Assembly: GCA_903905505.1 (NCBI GenBank)
Contig: CAIVGL010000083.1
Span: forward strand, 1-49,472
Length of the DNA stretch: 49,472 nucleotides
DNA from: an uncultured Bacteroidia bacterium
GTDB lineage: Bacteria; Bacteroidota; Bacteroidia; Bacteroidales; Prolixibacteraceae
Reading direction: 5' to 3'
Shown: positions 8,831 to 18,089 of the stretch, piece by piece
Layout: each line of letters begins with the position of its first letter
Numbering within the stretch: position 1 is the stretch's first letter
Program-made: the position numbers and the translations under genes
The notes under the pieces: model-generated
What the model saw: the letters and a program-made list of their open reading frames with translations, nothing else
Databases searched by the model: none
What the model was told of the DNA's origin: nothing

Positions 8831-9871
8831 TTAAGAAAATTCTGGTTTTAGAACTTGAAAAGTTGATATTTCTTTGATTAATTGTTTTGCATTAAGTATT
8901 GAATCATTGGATGATAGCGTAATTCCATTGACTTTCTTTTTAAATTTTTCGCGACTATAGAGGTAGGCTTGATCATAATAACTTAAAAGTTTATCGGCTA
9001 CAGCAAAAAGATTTTTATCTCTATAATTTTGTAAGATTTCGTTCATAGCTTGGCTCCCTAATCGCTGTACGATGGTGGCAATAGCGTTTTCCATGTCTTG
9101 GGAAGGTAAGGTGCCATATTCGTCAACTAAGCGTTGGATACGATCCTTACGAGATACTTGTATTTCAATGTTTAAGGCTGAATTCATTGCTTTCCATAGT
9201 GGATCAGGAAGGAAAACACGACCAACTGAAAGGCTTTCTCCTTCAATCCAAACGCGACGGGTGCGATCGAAAGTTAGAATCTCGTTAAAAATTAGGTTTT
9301 GAAATTGTTGAGTGGATGGCTGGGTCTCTTGACCAATACCTCCAAAGGCAGATCCTCTGTGATTCGCGAATCCTTCAAGATCAATGACCTGCTCCCCTAG
9401 ATTCCGTAACTCCTTAAGAATCTCTGTCTTTCCGCTCCCCGTATAACCTTCCATGACAATTAGATTTGGAAGTACGCCAACACTTTCAAGGAGTAAATTT
9501 CTATATGCTTTATAACCACCTACTAATAGATGACATTTTAGTCCAACTCGTTCAAAGAGCCATGCCATACTTTCCGATCGCATACCACCACGCCAGCAAT
9601 GGACTCGTAATTCACCTTTTTGGGCTATTTCTAAAGCCTTCTGAGCAAAATCAGCCATTTTAGGTCCAACGATCTGAAGTCCTTTTTCAACAGCAGGAAT
9701 TCTTCCATTATTTTTGTAGATAGTTCCAACAATAGCCCTTTCCTCATCGGTAAATAGTGGCATATTAAGTGCTCCTGGAATATGTCCTTCTGAAAACTCC
9801 CCTGGTGACCTCACATCGATAATCGGTAAGTCGGAAAGCTTCATGAAATCTAATGAATTAAGGAGAGCCAT
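8831..9871 (-). CDS. mnmH: tRNA 2-selenouridine synthase
   Basis: MnmH (SelU) replaces sulfur of 2-thiouridine at the tRNA wobble position with selenium from selenophosphate, passing through a geranylated intermediate. The 346-residue protein has an N-terminal rhodanese domain with D-V-R-S-P-G-E-F near residue 19 and the active Cys C92 in H-C-W-R-G-G-x-R-S. A P-loop G-Y-T-G-S-G-K-T follows at 142-149, then the helical C-terminal part. Both features together are diagnostic for the family. The gene is first in an operon with selD. No clear -7 element was found upstream. Confidence 0.96.
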   Translation of the reverse strand: MALLNSLDFMKLSDLPIIDVRSPGEFSEGHIPGALNMPLFTDEERAIVGTIYKNNGRIPAVEKGLQIVGPKMADFAQKALEIAQKGELRVHCWRGGMRSESMAWLFERVGLKCHLLVGGYKAYRNLLLESVGVLPNLIVMEGYTGSGKTEILKELRNLGEQVIDLEGFANHRGSAFGGIGQETQPSTQQFQNLIFNEILTFDRTRRVWIEGESLSVGRVFLPDPLWKAMNSALNIEIQVSRKDRIQRLVDEYGTLPSQDMENAIATIVQRLGSQAMNEILQNYRDKNLFAVADKLLSYYDQAYLYSREKFKKKVNGITLSSNDSILNAKQLIKEISTFQVLKPEFS

Positions 9872-10002
9872 TTTAATGTCAATGAGATAAAAGTGTGTAT
9901 TTGTAGAATTAATACTTTATATGAGCCATATAATAAGACAGAAGTTTAATACGATCTGTTTAAACTCCTGCCTTAAAAAAAATGGATTCTTTTTGATCTA
10001 AA

Positions 10003-12819
10003 TTATTTTACTGCCTCCGATTTTTCAGGCATTAAAGCGACACTGGTGAAGTTTTTAAAGTCGAACGTGCGCACAGCGGCACTCTTTAAGGATTGAACAT
10101 TTAGAGCTTGCACGGCACCAGTGAATTCATCAAAGGATTTGAAATCACCATTCATATTTAAATAGTATGATTTCAATGTGGTTGACCAATAGTTGTTCTC
10201 TCTTAAATTTGTTTCACGCTCTCTTTTAATCTTTTCACGTGCTTTATCCACCTCTTCTTGTTTCGGACCGTTCACGACTAAGTCTTTAATAATTGCAAAA
10301 ACAGATGTTTTTAAATCTTTAACTTTCTCAGGAGCAGTGCCATAATAAATGTTCATTTCAAATTCAGGATGAGGAAATTTAACCATTCCAGGTTGAGCTC
10401 CTATATAGTATACACTTGATTTATCTTCTCGAATACTTTCAAGTAAACGGGTTGTTAGAATCTTCCCTAAAGCATCAATTTCCATCAACTCTTTTGAGGC
10501 ATAATTAAGTTTGCCATGAAATTGGATATATTGTATGGATTTAGGCTCTTTCCCTTTGTAGACAATTTTCTCTACTACACCATTGGGTTTATGAACTCCA
10601 AGATCGACCCATTTCTCCGCTTTTTGTCCATTGGTTAAAGAGGCAATGTATTTTTCCACTAACGGCTTAAACTTTACAGGATCTATTTTGCCGACAAAAA
10701 TGAAGGTAAATGCACCTGGATTAGCATAGCGCTCCTTCGCAATTTGAGTGATCCGACTGAATTTCGCCTCATCTAACATATCTTTTGTCAACGGCTTCAT
10801 ACGTGGATGATGGCCTGAAGTTGTCCATTTAAAGGTGTCGGCAAAGGCTCGCTCAGGCGAAACCGTATTATTGTCAAGTTGACTATGCATTTTGGTGATA
10901 TACGAAGAGAATGCCGATTCATCGAAACGGGGCTTGGTGAAATAGAGGTTGATTGCTTGCAGGCAAGTCTCTAAGTCTGAAACATTGGAAGAGCCCTCTA
11001 ATCCTTGAGTAAGCATCTTTAACATGGGTGTTACATTAACCACTTTTCCAGCAAGCATTTTCCTTAGGGTGGTACTGTTATAGTCTGCAAGTCCACTTAG
11101 GTCCATGATGGTGGCTGCAATTGATGCAGACATGTTATCACTCTGGCCATATAGCGACCAGCCGCCTAATGAATAGGCTGTAAATAAGATCTCATCGTCT
11201 TTGAAATCGGTCTTCTTATAAACCACTTTTGCTCCATTCGACAGGGTCCACTCTGTTGCATCCACAGAGGTGATCTTTTTTTCTAGGATTACTTTTCCTG
11301 GAATTGGAATCGCTTTCATTAGCGGTTCAGAAGATGTTACGTCAGCATATTGCTCTATTTTTTGTCCCTCTGCCTCGACTAAAACGGATCTTATTTCAGC
11401 CTCGGTAGGAGCGGGGTTCGCTGCTAGTTCTGGAGCAGTTACCACGACTACCCGATTCTCTGCATTGAGCCATTTCTTGGCTGATGCATTGATCTCTTCC
11501 AAGGTAATGGTTGGCATGAATTGTTTATAGTATTGATATTCAACCTCAATGCCAGGGGTAGGTTCTTGGCGCATTAGGAAATTCCGTGTAAATTCTTGAG
11601 CAAGACTCATTGATTCTCTCTTGTCTTTATTATTAAAAGCTGTTTCCATATATTTCATGGCCGCACTTTTAGTGCGATCAAGCTCACTCTGGTTGAACCC
11701 GAACTTTTTTACTCGTTCATTTTCAAGTAAGACTGCTTTAAGACCGACTTGAATTTTCCCTGGGTGAGTAATGGCAGTGGAATAGTATACATCTGATGGA
11801 CCAATCAGACTTCCATATTCAGCTTGACCCATTACAAAAGGTGGATTTTCTTTTTGAGCTAATTCGGATAATCGCAAGTTGATCATTTGATTATACAGGC
11901 TATTAACCATCGTAGTTCGATACCCTTTGATGGTAAGATCTAGCTCCATTGGTTGCTTAATGTAAACGGTGGCACCCGAATAAGTTGCTTCTTTATCTGT
12001 GACAATTTTTACTAAGGTCTCGGGATACCTAGGAATAGGTGAGATCTCCTTCTTTCTTGGATTTACTGGGACTGGAATAGCTGAAAATTTCTCTTTGATC
12101 AAGTTGATGATTTTTGTTTTGTCAAAATCTCCTACGGCAATAATTGCCTGAAGATCTGGTCGATACCAATCTTTTCTGAATCTCCGTAACACCTCAGGTT
12201 TACAGTTGTCGATAATTTTTGGATCTCCGATCGGAAGCCTTTGGGCATATTTTGAATCTTTTAAAAAGACAGGAAGCCATTGGTTCAGCATTCTCTTTTC
12301 GGCACCTTGTCCACCTCGCCACTCTTCATGCACCACACCTCGTTCTTTCTCGATCTCTTCGTCTGAATCGGTTACTTGTGCAGCCCAGTCATATAAAACT
12401 TGTAGTCCTTTTTGGAGATATTCCTCTTTGTCAAGGGGGATTTTAATCATATAAACTGTTTCATCAAAATTCGTATAGGCGTTAATTTCTGGACCAAACT
12501 CCATTCCAATAGATTCGAAATATTTAATCAAATCATTTTTGGGAAAGTTTTTCGTCCCATTAAAATTCATATGTTCGCAAAAATGGGCTAGTCCTAATTG
12601 ATCAGCATCCTCTAAAACAGATCCAGCTGATACGACAAGCATTAATTCGGCTCTATTTTTAGGGGTCGAATTAGACTTAACATAATAGGTTAATCCATTT
12701 TTCAATACCCCTTTAGTGGTATGAATGTCGAAGGGAATCTTCTCCGATAAGTTGAACGACTGGGCCGAAAGGAGGAGTGTAATTGATAAGAGAAGACCTA
12801 AAAGGGATAATTTTTTCAT
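10003..12819 (-). CDS. Periplasmic M16 (insulinase-family) zinc metallopeptidase
   Basis: The 938-residue protein starts with a signal peptide (K2-K3, a Leu-rich core, cleavage near S-A-Q at 18-20), so it acts in the periplasm or at the envelope. The first M16 unit has the inverted zinc motif H-F-C-E-H at 79-83 and a downstream Glu-rich helix (around E-K-E-R-G-V-V-H-E-E) supplying the third ligand. Further M16 units follow, including an inactive C-terminal half. This is the common two-half pitrilysin layout, active in the N-terminal half only. The likely substrates are peptides. It has no operon partner: the HAD gene lies 81 bases upstream, and mnmH is downstream on the same strand. Confidence 0.93.
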   Translation of the reverse strand: MKKLSLLGLLLSITLLLSAQSFNLSEKIPFDIHTTKGVLKNGLTYYVKSNSTPKNRAELMLVVSAGSVLEDADQLGLAHFCEHMNFNGTKNFPKNDLIKYFESIGMEFGPEINAYTNFDETVYMIKIPLDKEEYLQKGLQVLYDWAAQVTDSDEEIEKERGVVHEEWRGGQGAEKRMLNQWLPVFLKDSKYAQRLPIGDPKIIDNCKPEVLRRFRKDWYRPDLQAIIAVGDFDKTKIINLIKEKFSAIPVPVNPRKKEISPIPRYPETLVKIVTDKEATYSGATVYIKQPMELDLTIKGYRTTMVNSLYNQMINLRLSELAQKENPPFVMGQAEYGSLIGPSDVYYSTAITHPGKIQVGLKAVLLENERVKKFGFNQSELDRTKSAAMKYMETAFNNKDKRESMSLAQEFTRNFLMRQEPTPGIEVEYQYYKQFMPTITLEEINASAKKWLNAENRVVVVTAPELAANPAPTEAEIRSVLVEAEGQKIEQYADVTSSEPLMKAIPIPGKVILEKKITSVDATEWTLSNGAKVVYKKTDFKDDEILFTAYSLGGWSLYGQSDNMSASIAATIMDLSGLADYNSTTLRKMLAGKVVNVTPMLKMLTQGLEGSSNVSDLETCLQAINLYFTKPRFDESAFSSYITKMHSQLDNNTVSPERAFADTFKWTTSGHHPRMKPLTKDMLDEAKFSRITQIAKERYANPGAFTFIFVGKIDPVKFKPLVEKYIASLTNGQKAEKWVDLGVHKPNGVVEKIVYKGKEPKSIQYIQFHGKLNYASKELMEIDALGKILTTRLLESIREDKSSVYYIGAQPGMVKFPHPEFEMNIYYGTAPEKVKDLKTSVFAIIKDLVVNGPKQEEVDKAREKIKRERETNLRENNYWSTTLKSYYLNMNGDFKSFDEFTGAVQALNVQSLKSAAVRTFDFKNFTSVALMPEKSEAVK

Positions 12820-12900
12820 ACTGAAATTTTTAAAATGAGTGAGAATTCGGGTTGGAATTAATAACTATTTTACTTTGCAGATACGTGTTGTTTAGTTCGT

Positions 12901-13737
12901 TTAGGTGTGTGCAACATGTTGATTTACAGCGTGTGTAAATCCATCATCATAATGTGCGAGACTATTCAGATATTTCAATTTCAACTCTTCAGGCGCATTT
13001 TCAACTACATAGGAATGCTGGGTGAATTCTAACATCTCCAGGTCGTTAAAGTCATTTCCTATTCCAAGTGTATTTTCGCGAGCTATGCCGGTGATTCGGC
13101 AAATTTCTTCAATTCCTTGTGCTTTTGAGACTCCATTTGGAAATATTTCCATCCAAATAAATCCTGAGTTCATGGGTGAGGTCGTCTTAATTATGCTTAA
13201 ATCTGGGAACACCTTTTGAAATTCACTTTTAACTTGGTCGAATTTATTCGTCTCTATGGGAAAGAACATTAGAAATTGAGAAGAGACAAATGGTTTTTTA
13301 GGATCAATAATAACCGCATCCCCGAACTGACTATGATGCTCGACATAGCGATCTAATTCAGGGCATTCATAACTTTTCCACCATCCAAAATGATGATTAT
13401 CTGGTAATTCACGGGAGACTTTAAAGTTGTGATTCTTGGCAATTAGGTAATCGATGATTTGACTTGATTTATCGGCCGAGATAGCGGTGGCTCTAATCAG
13501 TTTTTGTGTCTTCCAATCCATGATACCTGCACCAGAGGAGAAAATAACATAATCAAAGGGTGATATCTCCGTCAATGCCATTCTTACTTTAAATAAATTT
13601 CGGCCCGTTGCAGCCACACGGCACACCCCAAGTTCACCTAATCTTTCAAGTGTTTTTTGGTCGGCTGGACTTATTGAATGATCTGACTGTAAGAGGGTTC
13701 CGTCTAGATCGGTTACGACCATTTTGACTTCAGGCAT
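12901..13737 (-). CDS. Cof-type HAD-family sugar phosphatase
   Basis: I place the start at 13737, giving 278 residues, because HAD motif I then lies near the N-terminus as is usual for the subfamily. An in-frame ATG at 13800 would add 21 unconserved residues. Motif I is T-D-L-D-G-T-L with nucleophile D10 and acid D12. A large C2-type cap occupies the middle. The C-terminal motif G-N-D-F-N-D gives the metal-binding Asps. Cof/HAD-IIB enzymes dephosphorylate sugar phosphates and similar small molecules with broad specificity, so the substrate cannot be named. It is transcribed away from hppA and lies upstream of the M16 gene. Confidence 0.88.
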   Translation of the reverse strand: MPEVKMVVTDLDGTLLQSDHSISPADQKTLERLGELGVCRVAATGRNLFKVRMALTEISPFDYVIFSSGAGIMDWKTQKLIRATAISADKSSQIIDYLIAKNHNFKVSRELPDNHHFGWWKSYECPELDRYVEHHSQFGDAVIIDPKKPFVSSQFLMFFPIETNKFDQVKSEFQKVFPDLSIIKTTSPMNSGFIWMEIFPNGVSKAQGIEEICRITGIARENTLGIGNDFNDLEMLEFTQHSYVVENAPEELKLKYLNSLAHYDDGFTHAVNQHVAHT

Positions 13738-14131
13738 AGCAAAGTAGTGTGTGTAATTTAAGTATTTGAATGGTGATATTTTAACGTCACTAAGATACAA
13801 TATTGAATTGAGAGTGAAGCGAGATTGTCCAATAAATATTTCTGTGTAATTCTTGGTTTAGCTCTATTATTTGAAAGCATTACAAATTAAGGGAAACACT
13901 TTGCTAAATGCTTTTGGTATTAAAATAGACCTTAAATTTGTACCATCGTGTACCAACACAAACAGGTCGTTATTTCGTTTGGCCTTGATCGATTAACCTA
14001 GCTCGGTACTCTTTTTTCAGATTTGTTTTTTTTATTATCGTTTTCTAAAGATTGGTTTTTAGTTTGTTGAGATACAAATTTTGATGTATTTCTTTTCAAT
14101 TCATAATTATTCATTTTTTAATTTTAATGGT
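13738..14131. other. Divergent intergenic region between the HAD gene and hppA
   Basis: This is about 390 bases of AT-rich sequence with no coding signal on either strand beyond possible short N-terminal extensions of the two flanking genes. It holds a full TAnnTTTG match (13933-13940, plus strand). Just after it comes a direct repeat of GTACCA at 13941-13958, with four bases between copies, which could be an operator. No tRNA-like or riboswitch-like fold was recognised. Confidence 0.5.
13913..13940 (+). promoter_or_regulatory. Possible distal promoter of hppA
   Basis: TTTG at 13913-13916 and TAAATTTG at 13933-13940 are 16 bases apart, close to the Bacteroidota -33/-7 arrangement. The distance to the hppA start at 14132 implies a leader of about 185 bases, which is long for this window. 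A nearer promoter may exist. Confidence 0.35.
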
Positions 14132-16537
14132 ATGAAACGAATAGTTCCATTTTTAATGTTTTTAATCCTTCCACTCTTAGGATTTAGCAGTGAGGCAGAT
14201 CTGAAGATCCCTGCCCTAGAAGCGAGTCAGTATAATATCCTTCTATTTGGTTTTCTAATTTGCATTCTTGGACTACTTTTTGGGTTTTATCAATTTGTAA
14301 AGGTTAAGAAGCTTGGGGCCCATAAGAGCATGCTCGACGTAGCGCATATAATCTTTGAAACCTGTAAGACTTACCTCATCCAACAGGGTAAATTCCTGAT
14401 GATTCTTTTTGCATTTATTGCTGCCTGTATTGGATTCTATTTTGGTTTTCTTCAGCACATGAGTTTTGGTGGCGTTCTGTTAATCTTAATGTGGTCGGTA
14501 GTGGGCATTTTAGGCTCCTATGGTGTGGCTTGGTTCGGAATTCGGATGAACACCTTAGCGAATAGCCGAATGGCCTTTGCCTCTTTAGAACGTAAACCCC
14601 TGAAGCTTCTAAATATACCCTTGGATGCCGGTATGAGTATTGGCGTGTTATTGGTTAGCGTCGAGCTTATTATGATGCTTGTAATCCTGCTATTTATTCC
14701 ACGAGAATTTGCTGGTGCAAGTTTTATTGGCTTTGCTATTGGTGAATCACTTGGTGCATCAGCATTAAGGATAGCTGGTGGTATCTTTACTAAGATAGCC
14801 GATATTGGTAGTGACTTGATGAAAGTAGTGTTTAAAATTAAAGAAGATGACCCACGAAATCCTGGTGTAATTGCCGATTGTACGGGCGATAATGCTGGAG
14901 ATAGTGTTGGTCCTACTGCCGATGGTTTTGAGACTTATGGCGTAACAGGAGTGGCCTTGATCAGCTTTATTGTGCTTGCGGTGACTAGTATTGCCGACCA
15001 AACTTTGCTTCTTACTTGGATATTTTTAATGCGTATATTGATGGTTGTTACTTCAATAGCAGCATTTTACATCAATAAAGTATATACAAACGCGAAATAC
15101 AAATTAGCTCTAGATCTTGATTTTGAAAAGCCTTTAACGACCTTAGTTTGGATCACCTCGATACTCTCAATTTTGGTGACTTTTGCAGTGAGCTATATCA
15201 TGCTAGGAGCCTTGGCACACAATCTTTGGCTTACTTTATCCATAATTATCAGTTGCGGAACCTTAGGAGCAGCCTTGATCCCCGAGTTTACAAAGCTATT
15301 TACCAGTCCAAAGTCAAGTCATGTTAATGAAATCGTTACGGCCTCAAGAGAAGGTGGAGCCTCATTGAATATCCTCTCTGGTTTAGTTGCCGGTAACTTT
15401 AGTGCATTCTGGCAAGGGATGGTTTTTCTCGTTCTTATGTTTATAGCCTATTTTGCTTCTACACATGGACTTGATTTATTGATGATATACCCTTCAATCT
15501 TTGCTTTTGGTCTTGTGGCATTTGGATTCTTAGGGATGGGGCCGGTAACGATTGCCGTTGATAGCTATGGTCCAGTTACCGATAACGCACAAAGTATTTA
15601 TGAATTATCTTTGATTGAAGAGAACCCTAATGCAGCTTCTGAAATCGAGAAACAATTTGGATTTAAACCTGATTTCGAAAATGCAAAACACTATCTTGAA
15701 GCAAATGATGGCGCAGGAAATACCTTTAAAGCTACTGCTAAACCAGTATTAATTGGAACTGCGGTTGTTGGTGCGACCACGATGATCTTCTCGCTAATCT
15801 TAGTGATTAAACATAAATTTGGTATTGAACCCGAGACAATCTTAAATATTTTGAATCCTTATACCATCCTTGGCTTCCTAGCTGGTGGCTCAGTGATCTA
15901 TTGGTTTACGGGTGCTTCAATACAAGCAGTAACAACTGGTGCTTACCGAGCAGTCGAATACATCAAGAAAAATATTCAGCTAGATGAAGGTGCCGATAGT
16001 AGTGCCTCAATTGAAACCTCAAAAGAGGTTGTGAAAATTTGCACCCAATATGCGCAAACAGGGATGTTGAATATATTTATTGCCATCTTCTCCTTTGCTT
16101 TAGCGTTTGCTTTCTTTGCCGGTTATCGCGATACGGCAGCCACAAATTCAGCAACCATGTATGCAGCCACCTCATTCTTTGTCAGCTACCTGATCTCAAT
16201 CGCTGTTTTTGGCCTCTTTCAGGCCTTATTTATGGCTAATGCTGGTGGTGCATGGGATAATGCGAAAAAGGTGGTAGAAGTTGATCTACGCGAAAAAGGT
16301 ACCGCGTTGCATGAAGCGTCTATTGTTGGAGATACCGTTGGAGATCCATTTAAAGATACCTCCTCTGTGGCACTGAATCCGATCATTAAGTTTACCACAC
16401 TATTTGGATTACTCGCAATGGAAATAGCCATATCCGATAGTTTCTATCAAGTGGCACCATTAGTAGGGGGTATATTCTTCCTGATCGCTTTGTATTTTGT
16501 CTATCGATCATTCTATAAGATGCGAATTATTAAGTAA
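14132..16537 (+). CDS. hppA: Membrane-bound ion-translocating pyrophosphatase
   Basis: The enzyme couples pyrophosphate hydrolysis to H+ and/or Na+ export across the inner membrane. I start it at 14132 (801 residues) because the sequence then begins with a signal-like M-K-R and hydrophobic segment; an ATG at 14081 would add 17 residues. About 16 membrane spans are expected. The catalytic loops are intact: D-D-P-R-N-P-G-V-I-A-D, then G-D-N-A-G-D-S-V-G, and near the C-terminus G-D-T-V-G-D-P-F-K-D-T-S. The cation site is unusual: G-N-T-F-K-A-T-A-K has Lys533, typical of K+-independent enzymes, but Ala536 where those usually have Thr. Several normally fixed residues differ, such as S-V-G-P-T-A-D-G-F in place of the usual A-G-M-A-A-D-L-F. 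Ion specificity cannot be read safely. The gene is monocistronic, with a terminator downstream. Confidence 0.95.
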   Translation: MKRIVPFLMFLILPLLGFSSEADLKIPALEASQYNILLFGFLICILGLLFGFYQFVKVKKLGAHKSMLDVAHIIFETCKTYLIQQGKFLMILFAFIAACIGFYFGFLQHMSFGGVLLILMWSVVGILGSYGVAWFGIRMNTLANSRMAFASLERKPLKLLNIPLDAGMSIGVLLVSVELIMMLVILLFIPREFAGASFIGFAIGESLGASALRIAGGIFTKIADIGSDLMKVVFKIKEDDPRNPGVIADCTGDNAGDSVGPTADGFETYGVTGVALISFIVLAVTSIADQTLLLTWIFLMRILMVVTSIAAFYINKVYTNAKYKLALDLDFEKPLTTLVWITSILSILVTFAVSYIMLGALAHNLWLTLSIIISCGTLGAALIPEFTKLFTSPKSSHVNEIVTASREGGASLNILSGLVAGNFSAFWQGMVFLVLMFIAYFASTHGLDLLMIYPSIFAFGLVAFGFLGMGPVTIAVDSYGPVTDNAQSIYELSLIEENPNAASEIEKQFGFKPDFENAKHYLEANDGAGNTFKATAKPVLIGTAVVGATTMIFSLILVIKHKFGIEPETILNILNPYTILGFLAGGSVIYWFTGASIQAVTTGAYRAVEYIKKNIQLDEGADSSASIETSKEVVKICTQYAQTGMLNIFIAIFSFALAFAFFAGYRDTAATNSATMYAATSFFVSYLISIAVFGLFQALFMANAGGAWDNAKKVVEVDLREKGTALHEASIVGDTVGDPFKDTSSVALNPIIKFTTLFGLLAMEIAISDSFYQVAPLVGGIFFLIALYFVYRSFYKMRIIK

Positions 16538-16663
16538 TTATAGTCTTGAATGTTTTAACAATCTTTATGATCTATTGATACGGTTTAACCAATTGAATGT
16601 GCACTTTTGTAACACTCAATATTCAAATAAAGATTTTTTTTTCATAGATTTTGGTTTAGTTAG

Positions 16664-16700
16664 CTTGGGGTGCTTCGAAAGAGGTGCCCCAAGTTTTTTT
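16664..16700 (+). terminator. Rho-independent terminator of hppA
   Basis: A GC-rich stem pairs 16664-16670 (CTTGGGG) with 16687-16693 (CCCCAAG) and is extended by wobble pairs toward the loop. Seven T residues follow at 16694-16700. It lies about 125 bases after the hppA stop. Confidence 0.8.
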
Positions 16701-16758
16701 ACCTGATTAAGGGGGCTAATTTAGGCCTATCATTTACGGGTAATATAGGTGGAGATAA

Positions 16759-16793
16759 AAAAGGGATTATTGAGTAGCTCAATAATCCCTTTT
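16759..16793. terminator. Perfect 16-bp hairpin between convergent hppA and sucB, likely bidirectional
   Basis: Bases 16759-16774 pair perfectly with 16778-16793 around a 3-base TAG loop. The stem starts with AAAA and ends with TTTT, so both strands carry a stem plus U tract. It sits 27 bases beyond the sucB stop, where it would end sucAB transcription. It also backs up the hppA terminator. Confidence 0.85.
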
Positions 16794-16820
16794 CTTATAT
16801 TTTGGTAGGTATTGGTTCGA

Positions 16821-18065
16821 TTACAACCCTAGCAAAACTTCATCTCCACTTTTACCATTGAATAAAAGCTTAGCTGGGTTTTCAATAAGGTCTTTTATTT
16901 TCACTAAAAATCCAACAGAATCTTTTCCATCAATAATCCGATGGTCATAAGATAATGCCACATACATCATTGGACGAATTTCAACTTTCCCGTTAATCGC
17001 TACTGGACGGTCTTTAATGGTATGCATTCCTAAGATTCCACTCTGGGGAGGATTTAGTATAGGTGTTGACATAAGTGATCCAAATACACCACCATTGGTG
17101 ATGGTAAAGGTTCCACCAGTCATCTCTTGAACAGTTAATCTTTTGTCTCTTGCTTTGTCAGCTAGCTCCTTTATCTCGCGCTCAATCCCTTCAATAGATT
17201 TCGTTTCTGCATTGCGAACAATTGGAACCATTAGTCCTTTCGGTGTTTGAACAGCAATACCAATATCGTGATAGCGAGGGGTAATGATATCCTCATCTTC
17301 AATCAATGAATTTACTGAAGGATGGCTTGCTAAGGCTATACTTACAGCCTTGGTAAAGAACGACATGAACCCTAACTTTAAACCATATTTATCCACGAAG
17401 GCTTGTTGGTGTGTTTTGCGAAGCTCCATCAGCTGACTCATGTCGATCTCATTGAAGGTCGTAAGCATGGCTGTTTCGTTTTTAACCGCAACTAAACGTT
17501 GACTCAGTTTACGACGTAAAGGTGACATCGCATTGCGATCAACTTCTCTTGTTATATCAGTTGAACTCAAGGGTAAGTTTACATTTGAGGCTCCAAGAAC
17601 CGATTCAACATCTTTGCGACTAATTCTGCGCAAACCACTAATTAATTCGTCGATATTTAAATTCGCTTCCTCCATCACAGCTTTGGCTGCAGGTGTAATT
17701 TTTAAATGACTTGTGTCTGCCTTAGTCTCAGAAGCTGCTTGTTCCTTGATGACCGTCGTCTTTAGGGCCACAACAGGTTCCTGTTTAGGAGCCTCTTTAG
17801 CCGCTTTCTTTTCAACTTTCTGAGCATTTTCATCTCCATCGATCTGGCAAACAACTGTTCCTACAGCTGTCCGCTCACCTTCGTGAACCAAAATCTTAAG
17901 TATCCCATTCGCAGACGCATTTAAGGGCAAGGTTGCCTTATCTGACTCTATCTCAGCAATTTCTTGATTCTTTGACACGCTGGCGCCATCTTCAACAAGC
18001 CATTTGCCAATCTCAACTTCGGTGATTGATTCACCAGGTGAAGGTATTTTGATTTCAAAAATCAT
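16821..18065 (-). CDS. sucB: 2-oxoglutarate dehydrogenase E2 (dihydrolipoyl succinyltransferase)
   Basis: This is the E2 core of the TCA-cycle 2-oxoglutarate dehydrogenase complex, which transfers succinyl groups to CoA. The 414-residue protein has one N-terminal lipoyl domain with lipoyl-Lys K43 in E-S-D-K-A, a flexible linker rich in Ala, Lys and Glu, a peripheral subunit-binding domain around 123-158, and the C-terminal catalytic domain. The active site H-R-I-I-D-G near the end carries H375 and D379. It follows sucA after 24 bases on the same strand, which separates it from pyruvate or branched-chain E2s. It needs lipoate, presumably from the LipA encoded at 32.0-32.9 kb. The matching E3 is not obvious in this window. 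Confidence 0.96.
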   Translation of the reverse strand: MIFEIKIPSPGESITEVEIGKWLVEDGASVSKNQEIAEIESDKATLPLNASANGILKILVHEGERTAVGTVVCQIDGDENAQKVEKKAAKEAPKQEPVVALKTTVIKEQAASETKADTSHLKITPAAKAVMEEANLNIDELISGLRRISRKDVESVLGASNVNLPLSSTDITREVDRNAMSPLRRKLSQRLVAVKNETAMLTTFNEIDMSQLMELRKTHQQAFVDKYGLKLGFMSFFTKAVSIALASHPSVNSLIEDEDIITPRYHDIGIAVQTPKGLMVPIVRNAETKSIEGIEREIKELADKARDKRLTVQEMTGGTFTITNGGVFGSLMSTPILNPPQSGILGMHTIKDRPVAINGKVEIRPMMYVALSYDHRIIDGKDSVGFLVKIKDLIENPAKLLFNGKSGDEVLLGL

Positions 18066-18089
18066 ATCAGAATAATTTAGGATCTAAAG

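Noticed and set aside
16497-16706. A 69-codon plus-strand frame after hppA
   Set aside because: It overlaps the hppA end in another frame and runs through the terminator hairpin and T tract.
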